Source: Sulfodiicoccus acidiphilus
GTDB taxonomy: Archaea; Thermoproteota; Thermoprotei_A; Sulfolobales; Sulfolobaceae
DNA length: 64,000 bases
Direction: 5' to 3'
NCBI RefSeq assembly: GCF_003967175.1
Contig: NZ_AP018553.1
Coordinates: forward strand, 2,281,982 to 2,345,981
The notes beneath the pieces are model-generated. The model ran no database searches. It saw only the letters and a list, made by a program, of their open reading frames with translations, and was not told the DNA's origin. This document shows positions 47,440 through 58,159 of this stretch, piece after piece. Both the position numbers and the translations under genes were made by a program. Position 1 is the stretch's first letter; each line of letters opens with the position of its first letter.

Positions 47440-48379
47440 ACAGCATGTCTAAAAGTCCGCTCTTCAACAGGAGCTCGCAGTTTTTGCATATTTCCCTATT
47501 AAGGCTAGTAGGTTCCCCACAAATTCTGCAGAGGGGAAGTGAGGGAAGCTGTCCTGAAGAGGAACGCATTTTCTCAGAAAGACCATCAAAGACGTCAAGT
47601 ATTTTCAGAAGGGAGCCAGGGGAAGTCGACTCTAACTGATAGAGAAGCTCCCTTACCTTAGCCCTGAGAGTAGGCTTCGTAACCATGTAAGGGCATTCCA
47701 CGTCCTGAAACTTGTAACCGCTCAGTTCAGCGTACATCGTGGTTTCCCACTCATATATCCTTCTTAGAGGTTTCAATCTGGGGACGAACCTGTCACTTAG
47801 TCGTAATGGTGAATTGCCAAACCTGATCAACCTCTCTACGTCTCCCCTTAATAAATTGATCACTATAGTCTGCACTTCGTCGTCCAAATTATGGCCAGTA
47901 ACAACTGCGTCAGCGCCAACCCGTCTAGCTGCGTCATTGATCAGCTTCCTTCTGAAGCCTCCGCAGAAGGTGCATGCTGAGACGTTCATGTTAGAATGGT
48001 TAGCTGCGGTCATCATGTCATCCAACGTGTAACCGACGGATTGCTTGAAGCTACTCTTTATAATGTTATAGATGCCAGTTAAGGATATCAACTGCTCAGT
48101 CTGGTCTTCCCTATTATATCCTCTTATTCCCTCCTCTATGGTAAACGGGACTAGCGATTCTCTATCTATCAGCCGCCTCAGTGTGTCTAACAATACGAAA
48201 CTGTCTTTCCCCCCAGACACCGCGACCAAGATCTTCTTGGTCCTGTCTAACCCGAGCTTGGTTACCTCGACCGCTACTCTGGCCCTGACATCCGAGAGGA
48301 AGCACTCCTTGCAGAGCTTCCTCCTCGTATGAGGCTGAAATACTCTTGGCTCCCTAATCCGACATGAGTCGCAACTCAT
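47423..48379 (-). CDS. tRNA 2-thiolation PP-loop protein (TtuA/NcsA/CTU1 family)
   Basis: Adenylates and thiolates a tRNA uridine (position 34 or 54) using sulfur carried by a ubiquitin-like protein. The 318-residue enzyme has an N-terminal zinc site (MSCDSCRI...LCKECF), the PP-loop SGGKDS near 55, the catalytic/FeS cysteines CTFCG near 137 and a second one near CPYMV, and a C-terminal zinc ribbon (CRICG...CKNC). Its sulfur carrier would need an E1-like enzyme such as the one at 5.5 kb. It overlaps DUF211 by 4 bases. Confidence 0.92.
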   Translation of the reverse strand: MSCDSCRIREPRVFQPHTRRKLCKECFLSDVRARVAVEVTKLGLDRTKKILVAVSGGKDSFVLLDTLRRLIDRESLVPFTIEEGIRGYNREDQTEQLISLTGIYNIIKSSFKQSVGYTLDDMMTAANHSNMNVSACTFCGGFRRKLINDAARRVGADAVVTGHNLDDEVQTIVINLLRGDVERLIRFGNSPLRLSDRFVPRLKPLRRIYEWETTMYAELSGYKFQDVECPYMVTKPTLRAKVRELLYQLESTSPGSLLKILDVFDGLSEKMRSSSGQLPSLPLCRICGEPTSLNREICKNCELLLKSGLLDMLSKSIY

Positions 48380-48660
48380 TTGGGTCTCCTTCCTTCAACT
48401 AATTTAGTGCCGCTGGCCACTTCATCTATGCTGTGAATAGCGCAACCAGTATCGTCAAGCAATCTTTTAACAGCGCTGAAGTTGATGGCCTCCCCCTCTA
48501 CAACTATCATGAGGCCCATTGTTTCTACGTCCATGTCTGTCACAGTTATGTTGACACCTTCTACACCCTCCAAGGAAGAGATTCTCTCAGAAAGTTCAAC
48601 TATAGATACTCCCTTAATCGGTTTGAGTACGTCTAACGTTATCCTCCTTATTCTTCCCAT
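48376..48660 (-). CDS. DUF211 protein
   Basis: A 94-residue archaeal protein with the ferredoxin-like DUF211 fold ([55 protein letters not shown]). The function is unknown; ligand-sensing, ACT-like roles have been suggested for the fold. It overlaps the start of the ttuA-like gene (ATGA), so the pair is one operon. Confidence 0.88.
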   Translation of the reverse strand: MGRIRRITLDVLKPIKGVSIVELSERISSLEGVEGVNITVTDMDVETMGLMIVVEGEAINFSAVKRLLDDTGCAIHSIDEVASGTKLVEGRRPK

Positions 48661-48929
48661 GCAACTGCAACCAAGCGTAGATCCATTGTTTCTAAGATAA
48701 AAACTGCTCTACAAAGGAGCAATCCCTCTTGAAACCGAATTACTCGCTCCATCGAACGCAACACTTGATGACGATAAGAATCTTATACTTATGGGCTTCG
48801 TCGAAAGGAGATTCGACCTCCTCCTCCAGTGCAAATAGTGAAGGCCACCAGAGGTCTCTATGGGTGCTACTCCACCACACCGCTATCTACAATGCACTGT
48901 CCACAATGTAAGATGAGGAGGTTTCCTGA

Positions 48930-49139
48930 TCACCAATACAACGATTCCGACGCCTTCCTGAAAATATTCAGGGCACCATTCAAGTCGGAATAAAGTTCGC
49001 AACCCACAGGACAGTGGGCGATGTCTCTGGGTCGTCTTTTGACTCTAGGACAATGAAAAGCGCAGTGTTCTGGAGTATTATATTCACTTGCTTCAAACAG
49101 TTTTGTCCTCTTATTCCTCAATTCGACTTCGTACCGCTC
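48930..49139 (-). pseudogene. tnpB C-terminal fragment, different lineage
   Basis: About 70 codons without a start encode the zinc finger and RuvC-III part of a TnpB: EYNTPEHCAFHCPRVK, AHCPVGCELYSDLNGALNI. The aspartate in SDLNGALNI is the third RuvC residue. This sequence type differs from the CPKCG...NDRDVVAI type of the element at 3 kb, so it came from another IS family. A stop lies just upstream, and the remaining gene is gone. Confidence 0.75.
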
Positions 49140-49299
49140 CTCCTACGTTGTGAGAGTAGGGTCGCTCTCACTCCTTAATTTTCGAGGAGTTATCCAGAAG
49201 AGGTTAACGTACACGGAGTATATTTTGAAAATTTTCCAGCCTTTTAAGGTGAGGTTTGCCTATTGTTCTATATAGTGAGCCACAAGGTCTTCAGAAATT

Positions 49300-49820
49300 G
49301 TGCAGGAGACTGAGGACAGCCGGAACGAATCCGTCAAACAATTCCTCTCCCCCCGCCGAGGCGGCTCGTGGGCGACGAAGGGGCCCACCTGAGCGTCTAC
49401 GCTGTTCCGGGGAGAGTTCGTCGGTCTCAGCTCGCGCTCAGACCGACAGGAGGCCTCCACCGCTTCCCTCAGGGGGTGACGTCCCCTCAGTCCATTGGAC
49501 ACATAGCACCTCGTCGTCGACGGCGGGGGCACCCCCGGGAGAGGACGTACCACCCGGTCTAGGCGAGGCCGCTCTCGTCCTCCACCGGGGATTTGCTCCC
49601 TCCACCTGCCTGACCTCTCCCACCGCCCGCTTCCCCGGGTTCAGGCCGGGTGCGACGGACTCCGCTAGCCGAGTGGACTCGGGGGTTCGACACTTCCCGT
49701 CGAAGTTAGTTGGGGATCCCTCGTCGGGGAGGTGGTCGAGTCCCCTCACCTTCGTGGCGCCCTCCGGCTCGAAAGTCGTCCTCTCGAAACGAATTGTTAG
49801 ACACAGTCGCTGCAACACTC
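49300..49820. other. GC-rich non-coding patch
   Basis: About 500 bp with much higher G+C than the flanks. Long frames are open on both strands, as expected at this composition, but none resembles a known protein or has a start in good context. It lies upstream of the tnpB fragment on the same strand, so it may be part of the same decayed mobile element. The stretch 49140-49300 holds nothing recognisable. Confidence 0.45.
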
Positions 49821-49848
49821 TAAATACTTAAATAGGGGGGGCATAGGG

Positions 49849-49858
49849 GTTATATTTT
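49849..49858 (+). promoter_or_regulatory. TATA box of the SAM decarboxylase gene
   Basis: GTTATATTTT is centred about 25 bp before the tandem ATG codons at 49876 and 49879, implying a leaderless transcript and favouring one of these over GTG 49873. Confidence 0.5.
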
Positions 49859-49872
49859 GTCGGGGGGCCAAC

Positions 49873-50250
49873 GTGATGATGGGGGCTAGGGCTCTGGATG
49901 CTCCAAAAGTAATAGGAAAACAAGTGTTTGGAAGCCTCTACGAGTGCGACGTAGAAGCTCTGCGTGACGAAGAAACAATTAGGGAAGTTGTAATCAGGGC
50001 AGTCAGCGAAGGAAATATGACGTTGCTTGACATAAGGGGCTGGAAAATTGGGGAGGGGGTAAGCGTTGTCGCAATAATATTGGAGAGTCACATAACGGTT
50101 CACACTTGGCCAGAGTATAGGTTCGCTACAGTCGACGTCTACTCCTGTGGTGCACACACCGATCCCGTGGCCGCTTTCAAGTACATCGCAACCAAGTTGA
50201 ACGCGAAAAGGTTTAGTATGAACCAGACTGACCGGTCATCTGATTTCTAG
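49873..50250 (+). CDS. speH: Pyruvoyl-dependent S-adenosylmethionine decarboxylase family protein
   Basis: Proenzyme that cleaves itself to create a pyruvoyl group; makes decarboxylated SAM for spermidine synthesis. The 125-residue chain has the cleavage site E71-S72 in [13 protein letters not shown] and the conserved cysteine in [12 protein letters not shown] near 92. Crenarchaea also have a close paralog that decarboxylates arginine. The length and the [17 protein letters not shown] segment favour the SAM enzyme here, but the paralog is possible. The stop overlaps the next gene's start region directly (ends 50250, next ATG 50251). Confidence 0.85.
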   Translation: MMMGARALDAPKVIGKQVFGSLYECDVEALRDEETIREVVIRAVSEGNMTLLDIRGWKIGEGVSVVAIILESHITVHTWPEYRFATVDVYSCGAHTDPVAAFKYIATKLNAKRFSMNQTDRSSDF

Positions 50251-51177
50251 ATGTTCATCGTAGTGGGCGGCGGACTAGCAGGACTACTTACTGCCGAGAA
50301 ATTACGAGAACATGGAAGGACGATCGTCTTCGACAGGAGAAGAAAGCCTGGAAAAGAGTGTACAGGAATAATTAGCAGATCGACCCTGGCAAAACTTAAC
50401 GTTGGTAAGGAATACGTGGAAGCAGAGTTCAAGGAAATCGAACTGAAATATGGAAAGTACTCCATTCTAGTGAAAACGGATGTAGTTAGACTAGATAGAC
50501 AACGATTAGAAATGGATCTCGACATGAACTTTCGAGTGATCAGGCCGGTTAACGCAGTGATCAAGGAAGACTGCGTCGTAGCCAGCAACGAGGTGTATAG
50601 AGGAAGGATAGTAAGGGCTTGGGGATGGAAGGGTAAAGCGAGGTGGATCAGGGGAATAGAGTACTCCGCCGAGCCTACCAATCTAGACCATATATTAGTC
50701 TACTTCGATCGGAGAAACGTGGGTGGTTTCTCGTGGATAGTTCCGACACCGAGTAGGACCCTAGTAGGAGCAATATCCTACACCGACCCTATTTACTTCC
50801 TTCCTCATCTGGAGAAAAGAAGATTGGAGGTCCATGGCGGCGCTATACCTAGAGCTAAACCACGTTTCAACCTAAACGCTGAGATAGGTGATGCGACAGG
50901 ATTGATCAAGACATTCACGGGAGGCGGAATTTACGGCATAGCTGCCCTACTGGAACCCCTAGTAAAGTGGATCGCTTTAGGTGACCCCTCTCAGTATTTT
51001 CAAACCAGAAAATCCCTAATTAAAGAGGTGACAACCCAATACAACATCACACGTTTCATGGAATGGACTTGGCCTACCTTGCTTTCAGCCTTCCGACTAA
51101 TGAAAGACAGAGAGTTCAAGGTGGGAGACGAGTTTGATTTGCACTCAAGGCTTTTCCGATTGCTTGTTCCGTTTTGA
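50251..51177 (+). CDS. FAD-dependent geranylgeranyl-reductase-family protein
   Basis: Flavoprotein of 308 residues with the N-terminal Rossmann motif [15 protein letters not shown] at 4-18, [10 protein letters not shown] near 46-55 (the cysteine region typical of the family) and the late [21 protein letters not shown] motif near 212-229. Archaeal members saturate the isoprenoid chains of membrane lipids. This one is shorter than the main reductase (about 450 residues), so it may be a paralog with another substrate. The lipid prenyltransferase ubiA lies just downstream. It starts one base after the speH stop. Confidence 0.8.
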   Translation: MFIVVGGGLAGLLTAEKLREHGRTIVFDRRRKPGKECTGIISRSTLAKLNVGKEYVEAEFKEIELKYGKYSILVKTDVVRLDRQRLEMDLDMNFRVIRPVNAVIKEDCVVASNEVYRGRIVRAWGWKGKARWIRGIEYSAEPTNLDHILVYFDRRNVGGFSWIVPTPSRTLVGAISYTDPIYFLPHLEKRRLEVHGGAIPRAKPRFNLNAEIGDATGLIKTFTGGGIYGIAALLEPLVKWIALGDPSQYFQTRKSLIKEVTTQYNITRFMEWTWPTLLSAFRLMKDREFKVGDEFDLHSRLFRLLVPF

Positions 51178-51363
51178 ATCCCTCACCAGGTTGAAACAGC
51201 CCTCTCCTCGCTCTATTATTCCCATCTGAAGTAATGCCTCTATGACTTTTTCTGGCTCCTTAACTCCTTCCGCCATAAGTTCCCTGACTGCTATTAACTC
51301 GCCAACAGATATATTTTCTTTAAAATATTTGATCGCTAACTCTATCTCTTTCTCGGTTGCCAT
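51145..51363 (-). CDS. Small winged-helix-like protein
   Basis: A 72-residue protein with a helix-turn-helix look ([36 protein letters not shown] quoted in outline, then [10 protein letters not shown] as a wing). Its end overlaps the convergent flavoprotein gene by 33 bases, and it is divergent from ubiA, 41 bp away. The function is unknown; a local regulator is possible. Confidence 0.6.
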   Translation of the reverse strand: MATEKEIELAIKYFKENISVGELIAVRELMAEGVKEPEKVIEALLQMGIIERGEGCFNLVRDSKRNKQSEKP

Positions 51364-51404
51364 AGTTAACGTTTAATTACACTCCCCTTTATGGTTCCAT
51401 AAAG

Positions 51405-52255
51405 TTGAAAACGAAGAGGCTACTCCAACTGGTGAGAATACAGAACGTCATAGGAGCTGCTGTTGGGGATTTAATGGGATACGTGGTTTTCACGTCCTGG
51501 CGAATAGAGTGGAAAACGCTCTTGATCTCAATGGTTGTAGTTGCCTTAGTAGCAGGAGGTGGATACGTCATTAACGATATCAGGGATGTAGAAATAGATA
51601 AAGTGAACAAGCCAGAGCGTCCTTTACCGTCTGGGGAAGTCAGTTTGAGAGAAGCTAAAGCGATAACGCTAATATCTTTCTTAGGAGGTGCCTCCCTCTC
51701 AGCGCTTCTCGGACCTGTACCGTTCACAATAGCTTTGTTGACAATATTCCTTCTCGTAAGCTATGCGCTGTGGTTAAAGAAACAGGGGCCAGTTGGAAAC
51801 TTAGTAGTCGCACTAACCACTGCCCTATCCATATTCTTTGGCGGGATTTCGGTTTCAGTTAACGCCCTAAGTTCAATTACGCTTATGATACCAGTAGTCT
51901 ATTCGTTCCTTTTGACCCTTGGGAGAGAAGTGGTTAAAGGTGTAGAGGACTACAACGGTGACTACGCCCACGGCGTGAAGACACTAGCAATAAGGCTGGG
52001 GTAAGGCCGGCTTGGAACACTGCAAAAGGACTGATATTGTCAACGGCACTAATTTCTCCCTTACCTATTCTCTTTCACTACAATTTGGCTTATATAGTGT
52101 TACTTTTAGCCTTTCTCTTCTATGTGGTTAAAACGTTGACGCTACCTCCCTTGATAGAGAACGCTGCAAGAGGTAGCAAGTACTTGAAGGTAGCAGCTCT
52201 AATCGGCATAGCCGCGTTCATCCTAGGAAGTGTCCCGTTCGTCTTTCCTCATTAA
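51405..52255 (+). pseudogene. ubiA: Digeranylgeranylglyceryl phosphate synthase (UbiA family), split by one frameshift
   Basis: Membrane prenyltransferase that adds the second geranylgeranyl chain in archaeal ether-lipid synthesis. The frame 51405-52004 carries the first aspartate motif NDIRDVEIDKVNKPERP (N57, D58, D61, D65) and a second in KGVEDYNGDYAHG. It stops after AIRLG. The next frame continues VRPAWNTAKGLILSTALISP and three membrane helices to 52255. The break is at a G4 run (51998-52001); one more G joins them to about 283 residues, the family length. The enzyme is essential, so the shift is probably an error. The TTG start follows a TATA-like CCTTTATGG. Confidence 0.9.
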
Positions 52256-52282
52256 CGACTCCGCCAGTTAGGGCGGGGTGAT
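52256..52282 (-). repeat. Solo tnpB-element right-end hairpin
   Basis: GACTCCGCCAGTTAGGGCGG followed by GGTGATTC resembles the right end of the tnpB element (GACTTCCTCCCCGCCCTAAA...). It sits exactly between two convergent genes, where the stem could also serve as a terminator for either. Confidence 0.4.
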
Positions 52283-53245
52283 TCACACAACTTTAGTTAC
52301 TGCCTTCCTGAGGCTACCCCTTATACCAACAGCTCTAACTACTAACGATCCCCTAACGTCCCTACTTAGGGGAACTGTAACGACGAGGGAGGAACGAGCG
52401 CTCATCTCCCTCACCACTTTGTAACTTATGGTTATTCCGTTATTGAGTACGCTAAGCACTACTTTGTCCAAGGGAGAGTCGCTATTGTTAAACACTTCCA
52501 ACTTGATGTGCTCAGCCGTCCTCTCAGCTTCCAGACCTAACTCCACCTCAGGCTCCGTTACCTCCATCCAGTACAATAAAGGAATCGCTACAGTGCTCTG
52601 AGCCGACTCCCCAAGGTGAACAAGCTTGAACCCGTCCGTCTTCGGAACTTCTATTTCGTTTGCTTCACCTGGATCCAATGCCAAGTCGAGCACTCTATCT
52701 CCCTCAAAGGCCTTCAGTCTGGTCCTGCAGTTACTTCTCAGGACCACATAGCCTGTCCCTTTTCCCCTGATCGCATATTCCTCCCCAGCTCTAAGCAACA
52801 TACTCCCGGCTTTAAGGCTGTACTTAGTGAAGAATCCTTCTCCCCTGAATATGGAAACAACGCTGAGCTCAAGTAAAGTTAGCTCTGTTCCTATAGAGCT
52901 CAGGCTCACTTCGTTCCTCCCTTCCTTTACCACCGGGGTTATGTCGTATATTACGGACGAAAACGTTCTCCCTCCCATTTGTTGCTCAATAGTCGGACGA
53001 AATTCCCTTGTCAACGAGAAGTCGTTTATCCACACTCTCCATTTCGGAGAAACGATAGAGTTCCTTTGTAAATTTATCACCAAATAGGTCTCAGCGGGTC
53101 TCTTCTCCAGCGTGAAGGGGTAAGTCTGGTTCCTCCCTCCCCTTAACGAAGTGGACTCTATATACGTCACATGATCTAGGAAGCCATCAATGTCTCCTTC
53201 ACTGAAGGTTATTAGTTCTCCAACTGGCATATTACTCACCTGCAC
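52283..53245 (-). CDS. Unknown beta-rich protein
   Basis: A 320-residue protein without signal peptide or membrane segment. It alternates short beta strands throughout (TYLVINLQRNSIV, SPKWRVWINDFSL, SSVIYDITPVVKEGRNEVSLSS in outline) and suggests two or three jelly-roll or Ig-like domains; the C-terminal third (HIKLEVFNNSDSPLDKVVLSVL) looks Ig-like. No family is recognised. It is divergent from the GTPase gene, 30 bp between starts. Confidence 0.65.
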   Translation of the reverse strand: MQVSNMPVGELITFSEGDIDGFLDHVTYIESTSLRGGRNQTYPFTLEKRPAETYLVINLQRNSIVSPKWRVWINDFSLTREFRPTIEQQMGGRTFSSVIYDITPVVKEGRNEVSLSSIGTELTLLELSVVSIFRGEGFFTKYSLKAGSMLLRAGEEYAIRGKGTGYVVLRSNCRTRLKAFEGDRVLDLALDPGEANEIEVPKTDGFKLVHLGESAQSTVAIPLLYWMEVTEPEVELGLEAERTAEHIKLEVFNNSDSPLDKVVLSVLNNGITISYKVVREMSARSSLVVTVPLSRDVRGSLVVRAVGIRGSLRKAVTKVV

Positions 53246-53275
53246 TTACGTTGCATTAAATAAAGGTGAAGGTAA

Positions 53276-54034
53276 ATGAAGCTCCTATTACGATTGCTAA
53301 GTAAGGCAGACCTTGCTGTAGAAGTCGTAGACGTGAGAGAACCGCTTCTAACACACTCTAGGTTTATAGAGGCTAGGGTCAGACAGTCAGAAAGGAAAAT
53401 ACTGATCGCTCTAAATAAGGCGGACCTTGTTCCGAGGGAGGTTGCTGAATCGTGGAAGAAACACTTCGAAAGGGAGGGACTAAGTGCCGTCTATCTTGCC
53501 GCCACGGGTCACATGGGAACTAAGTTCCTCAGGGCAGAAGTGCAGCGACTGTTAGGAGGAAAAGGAGAGGTGGTCTTAGTAGGCTTCCCCAAAACTGGCA
53601 AGTCCTCAGTAATAAACGCTTTGAAAGGCAGACACTCCACCTCTACCTCAAAATTTCCCAAGTCGCCGGGGTTTACAAAGAGAGTCAATAGGTTTAGGGT
53701 GGGGAATCTAACATTTTACGATACTCCTGGTACACTTCCTCCAGATGGAGATCCGTTCGAGAAGACAATTAGGGGACTCCCTGTGGAGAAAATACCCGAT
53801 CCAGTACTCCCAGCGATTAGGATATTGCGAACCGCGATACTTCTAAGTGAGAAAGAGTTAGTGAGGAAGTATGGACCGTTTCGAGGGCCTGAGGAATTAC
53901 TTGAATTAATAGCAAGAAAACGGGGCTGGGTTTACAGCGAAGATGGAGAACCCAACGTAGAAGAGGCGGCACGGGCGGTAATAAGGCAATATCATGAGGG
54001 GAAAATAACTTATTACACGTTTCCTCCGACGTAG
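53276..54034 (+). CDS. Circularly permuted GTPase (YlqF/RbgA-like)
   Basis: A 252-residue GTPase with motifs in permuted order: G4 NKAD at 47-50, then G1 GFPKTGKSS at 103-111, G2 around the SKSPGFTK stretch near 128, and G3 DTPG at 149-152. This order marks the YlqF/YawG family, which works in large-subunit ribosome assembly. A small C-terminal helical domain follows (ELLELIARKRGW). It is followed after 10 bases by the HAD phosphatase gene. Confidence 0.88.
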   Translation: MKLLLRLLSKADLAVEVVDVREPLLTHSRFIEARVRQSERKILIALNKADLVPREVAESWKKHFEREGLSAVYLAATGHMGTKFLRAEVQRLLGGKGEVVLVGFPKTGKSSVINALKGRHSTSTSKFPKSPGFTKRVNRFRVGNLTFYDTPGTLPPDGDPFEKTIRGLPVEKIPDPVLPAIRILRTAILLSEKELVRKYGPFRGPEELLELIARKRGWVYSEDGEPNVEEAARAVIRQYHEGKITYYTFPPT

Positions 54035-54044
54035 GGAACTAGAA

Positions 54045-54536
54045 ATGGTAATCAAGGCTGTAGTTTACGACGCTGATAAGACCCTCTGGAACCATCACAA
54101 CATATCGGAGTTGGTTGAGCCAATGAGTGTGTCTGGAGACGTCCTAGTTGATGGAAGGGGAGACAGGGTAGTCGTCTTCCCAGGTGTTAGAGACACACTG
54201 AAGACTTTGAGGGAAACGGGAATTATGTTAGGTCTTGCAACGTGGAACTACGAATCCGCCACTAAGAGAGTCCTTTCCCTACTAGATTTAAGGTTCGACG
54301 TTGTGGTATCTAAAGACTATCCGTACAAGTTCATGATGTTGATGGAGTTCTTAATCAGAGCCTCACAGCTCGGAATGCGAATAAAGCCGGATGAAGTGTT
54401 ATACGTCGATGACAGAAGGGATCACTTCGGTTACATCTGGTTTCACATTGGAAAAGTGAAGTGTCTTGAAATGTGGAAAGACGTCAAGGAGCACCGAGAA
54501 ATCCTGAAAATGATTGAGAATGAACCGAATAGTTAG
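54045..54536 (+). CDS. HAD-superfamily phosphatase, MDP-1-like
   Basis: A 163-residue phosphatase with the HAD nucleophile motif D9-A-D11 (VVYDADKTLWNHH), motif II in LGLATWNYES near 66, and the DEVLYVDDRRDH acidic pair near 120. It is close to magnesium-dependent phosphatase 1, which acts on phosphotyrosine or sugar/glycation products. The physiological substrate is unknown. It is probably in one operon with the GTPase. Confidence 0.82.
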   Translation: MVIKAVVYDADKTLWNHHNISELVEPMSVSGDVLVDGRGDRVVVFPGVRDTLKTLRETGIMLGLATWNYESATKRVLSLLDLRFDVVVSKDYPYKFMMLMEFLIRASQLGMRIKPDEVLYVDDRRDHFGYIWFHIGKVKCLEMWKDVKEHREILKMIENEPNS

Positions 54537-54711
54537 CAGCTTATATCTATAGGTGAACGCCGTTAGAATGTAGGAAAAACTTATAACGGATATCACAGGG
54601 TTATGGTTGGGACCAAACGTGACCGGTGAGTTCTCTCTCCAAGTATAATATGTCTCAAAGGAAAAGCCTCTGCGCCTCTAAGGAACTACTTAGTGGGGAG
54701 GTGGAGAGGCC

Positions 54712-56398
54712 TTGACTAACGGAGCTAAACTGACGATAGATGCGCTGAAGAGAGAGGGCGTGAAAGTGATCTTCGGTATTCCCGGGCTCACTAATATGCC
54801 TCTCTACGATGCGTTCCTGGAGGATCTTCAGAGCGGGGAGCTAAGACATGTGCTAATGAGACACGAGCAGGCGGCTGCACATGCTGCAGACGGCTATGCG
54901 AGGGCCAGCGGAGTTCCAGGCGTGTGCACTGCCACTTCTGGACCTGGAACTACTAACTTGGTCACAGGAATAATCACGGCGTTCCAAGACAGCTCTCCAG
55001 TGGTTGCAATAACAGGACAGGTCGTCAGACAATCAATAGGTAAGCTGGCATTTCAAGAAGCCGACACGCCTGGAATCTTCGCGCCCATCACCAAATATAC
55101 TGTCCAAGTTAGGAAGGCCGAAGACATTCCTACATGGATAAGAAACGCCTTTTACATATCTACAACGGGGAGGCCTGGTCCAGTCCTAGTGGACATTCCT
55201 AGAGACGTTCTCTTAGAGGAAGTTAATGGAGAGCCGGTTGTTAAACCTTTGAGAGGTTACAGGCCCTTTAAGAGCAATGTGACGCTTGAGAAAATCAAGG
55301 AAGCTGCCAAGTTAATGATCAGTGCAGAAAGACCTGTCATCTTGGTGGGAACAGGTGTTGTATGGGCTAACGCTACACAAGAGGTATTGGAGTTAGCAGA
55401 AACACTAATGGCTCCTATAGTTTCAACCTTACCTGGAAAGTCTGCAATACCGCACGACCACCCACTGTACGTGGGCCCAATGGGCTATTATGGGAGAGCT
55501 GAAGCTAGTAAGGTGGCACTAGAAGCAGACTTGGTAGTTGCGATAGGTGCTAGAATAAGTGATAGAACAGTGACTTCTGGAGAGGAGTTTAAGGATGGGC
55601 GAAAGATAATAATGGTGAACATAGACCCCACGGATGCGGAGAAGGCGGTTGGTATAAACGTCACCTTAAACGGAGATGCTAAGTCCATAGCGAGACAGCT
55701 ACGGGAGGCCTTGCTGATAGTAGGAAAACGCAATGAACGCTCAAGCTGGATGAGGAGAGTGAAGGAATTGAAGGAGTACTATTCAAAGTTCTACTTCGAA
55801 GACGATGGAAAGAAACTGAAACCTTGGAGGATCCTGAAGACCTTGAGGAACAGTATACCAAAGGACGCCATAGTGACCACTGGAGTAGGACAACATCAAA
55901 TGTGGGCAGAGGTTTTCTGGGAGGTACTTGAACCTAGAACGTTCCTATCGTCGACGGGAATGGGCACCATGGGTTTCGGACTCCCCGCAGCCATGGGAGC
56001 TAAGATGGCGAGGCCTGAGAGGACTGTAGTTGACATAGATGGCGACGGATCCTTCCTGATGACCGCGACCAACTTAGCCACTGCTGTAGACGAGAACATA
56101 CCGGTGATCTCTATCATAATGGATAATAGAACTCTTGGTTTAGTGAGGCAAGTTCAAGATCTATTCCAATCAAGGAGAATAGTTGGCGTGGATTACGGAA
56201 ATTCCCCAGACTTCGTGAAGCTAGCCGAGGCCTTCGGAGCGATGGGATTCGATGCATACACCTACGAGGACATAGAGAGATCGGTCAAGGTGGCGATGGC
56301 TGAAAGAGTTCCAGCTGTAATAAGAATACCCATAGATAAAGAGGAGCTAGCCTTACCTACACTTCCCCCTGGAGGAAAACTGTCGCAGGTGATTGTGA

Positions 56399-56421
<23 letters not shown>
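54712..56421 (+). CDS. ilvB: Acetolactate synthase, large subunit
   Basis: TPP/FAD enzyme for the first common step of valine, leucine and isoleucine synthesis. The 569 residues show the catalytic glutamate in LMRHEQAAAHAADGYAR near 47, the FAD/PYR domain GPGTTNLVTG, and the TPP motif VDIDGDGSFLMT...NIPVISIIMDN near 443-470. The start is TTG at 54712 behind GGGGAGGTGG, a strong ribosome site, so the message has a leader. TATA-like AAGTATAATATG lies at 54640-54651. The operon continues with an ACT-domain subunit (23-base overlap) and ilvC. Confidence 0.96.
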
Positions 56422-57713
<1,292 letters not shown>

Positions 57714-57724
57714 GGGGCTAGGAG

Positions 57725-58159
57725 TTGAGTGAAAGGAAGAGGAGAGGCTCGACAGTAGAGAGATACATAGTCAACAGGTTGACAGCGAAAGGCTTCGCCT
57801 GTCTTAGAGCACCAGCCAGTGGCAGTAAGAGGAAGCAACCAGTTCCTGACATAGTGGCCCTGAAGGATGGGGTGATAATTATTATAGAGGTCAAGAGCAG
57901 AGCAAGCGAGGAAAACATCTACGTGAACAGGGACCAAGCGGAAGGTATAACGAAGTTCTCGGAGAGAAGTGGAGGAGAGCTCTTCTTGGCGATAAAATCA
58001 CCTTCTGGAATTCGATTTCTCGATTTCAGTAAGCTGAGGCAAACTAGAGGAGGAAATTTCGTCGCGGATAAGAATTTAATCTCCTCCGGTATGTCGTTAG
58101 AGGACCTAGTGCGTCACGTGGAATCTAAGCTAGTTAAGAAGCTAGACCTCTTCGCTTGA
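57725..58159 (+). CDS. hjc: Holliday junction resolvase Hjc
   Basis: Dimeric nuclease that cuts four-way DNA junctions. The 144 residues carry the catalytic set E12 (GSTVERYIV), the SGS loop near 32-34, D42 (VPDIVAL), and E55-x-K57 (IIIEVKSR), all in normal spacing. The start is TTG at 57725. The last 18 bases overlap the 3' end of the convergent PINA gene, whose product is known in Sulfolobus to bind Hjc and act on junctions. Confidence 0.95.
   Translation: MSERKRRGSTVERYIVNRLTAKGFACLRAPASGSKRKQPVPDIVALKDGVIIIIEVKSRASEENIYVNRDQAEGITKFSERSGGELFLAIKSPSGIRFLDFSKLRQTRGGNFVADKNLISSGMSLEDLVRHVESKLVKKLDLFA

Noticed and set aside
49256-49831. 191-codon open frame on the plus strand and 126-codon frame on the minus strand
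   Set aside because: Both lie in a GC-rich patch that is open on both strands; neither has a recognisable domain or good start context.
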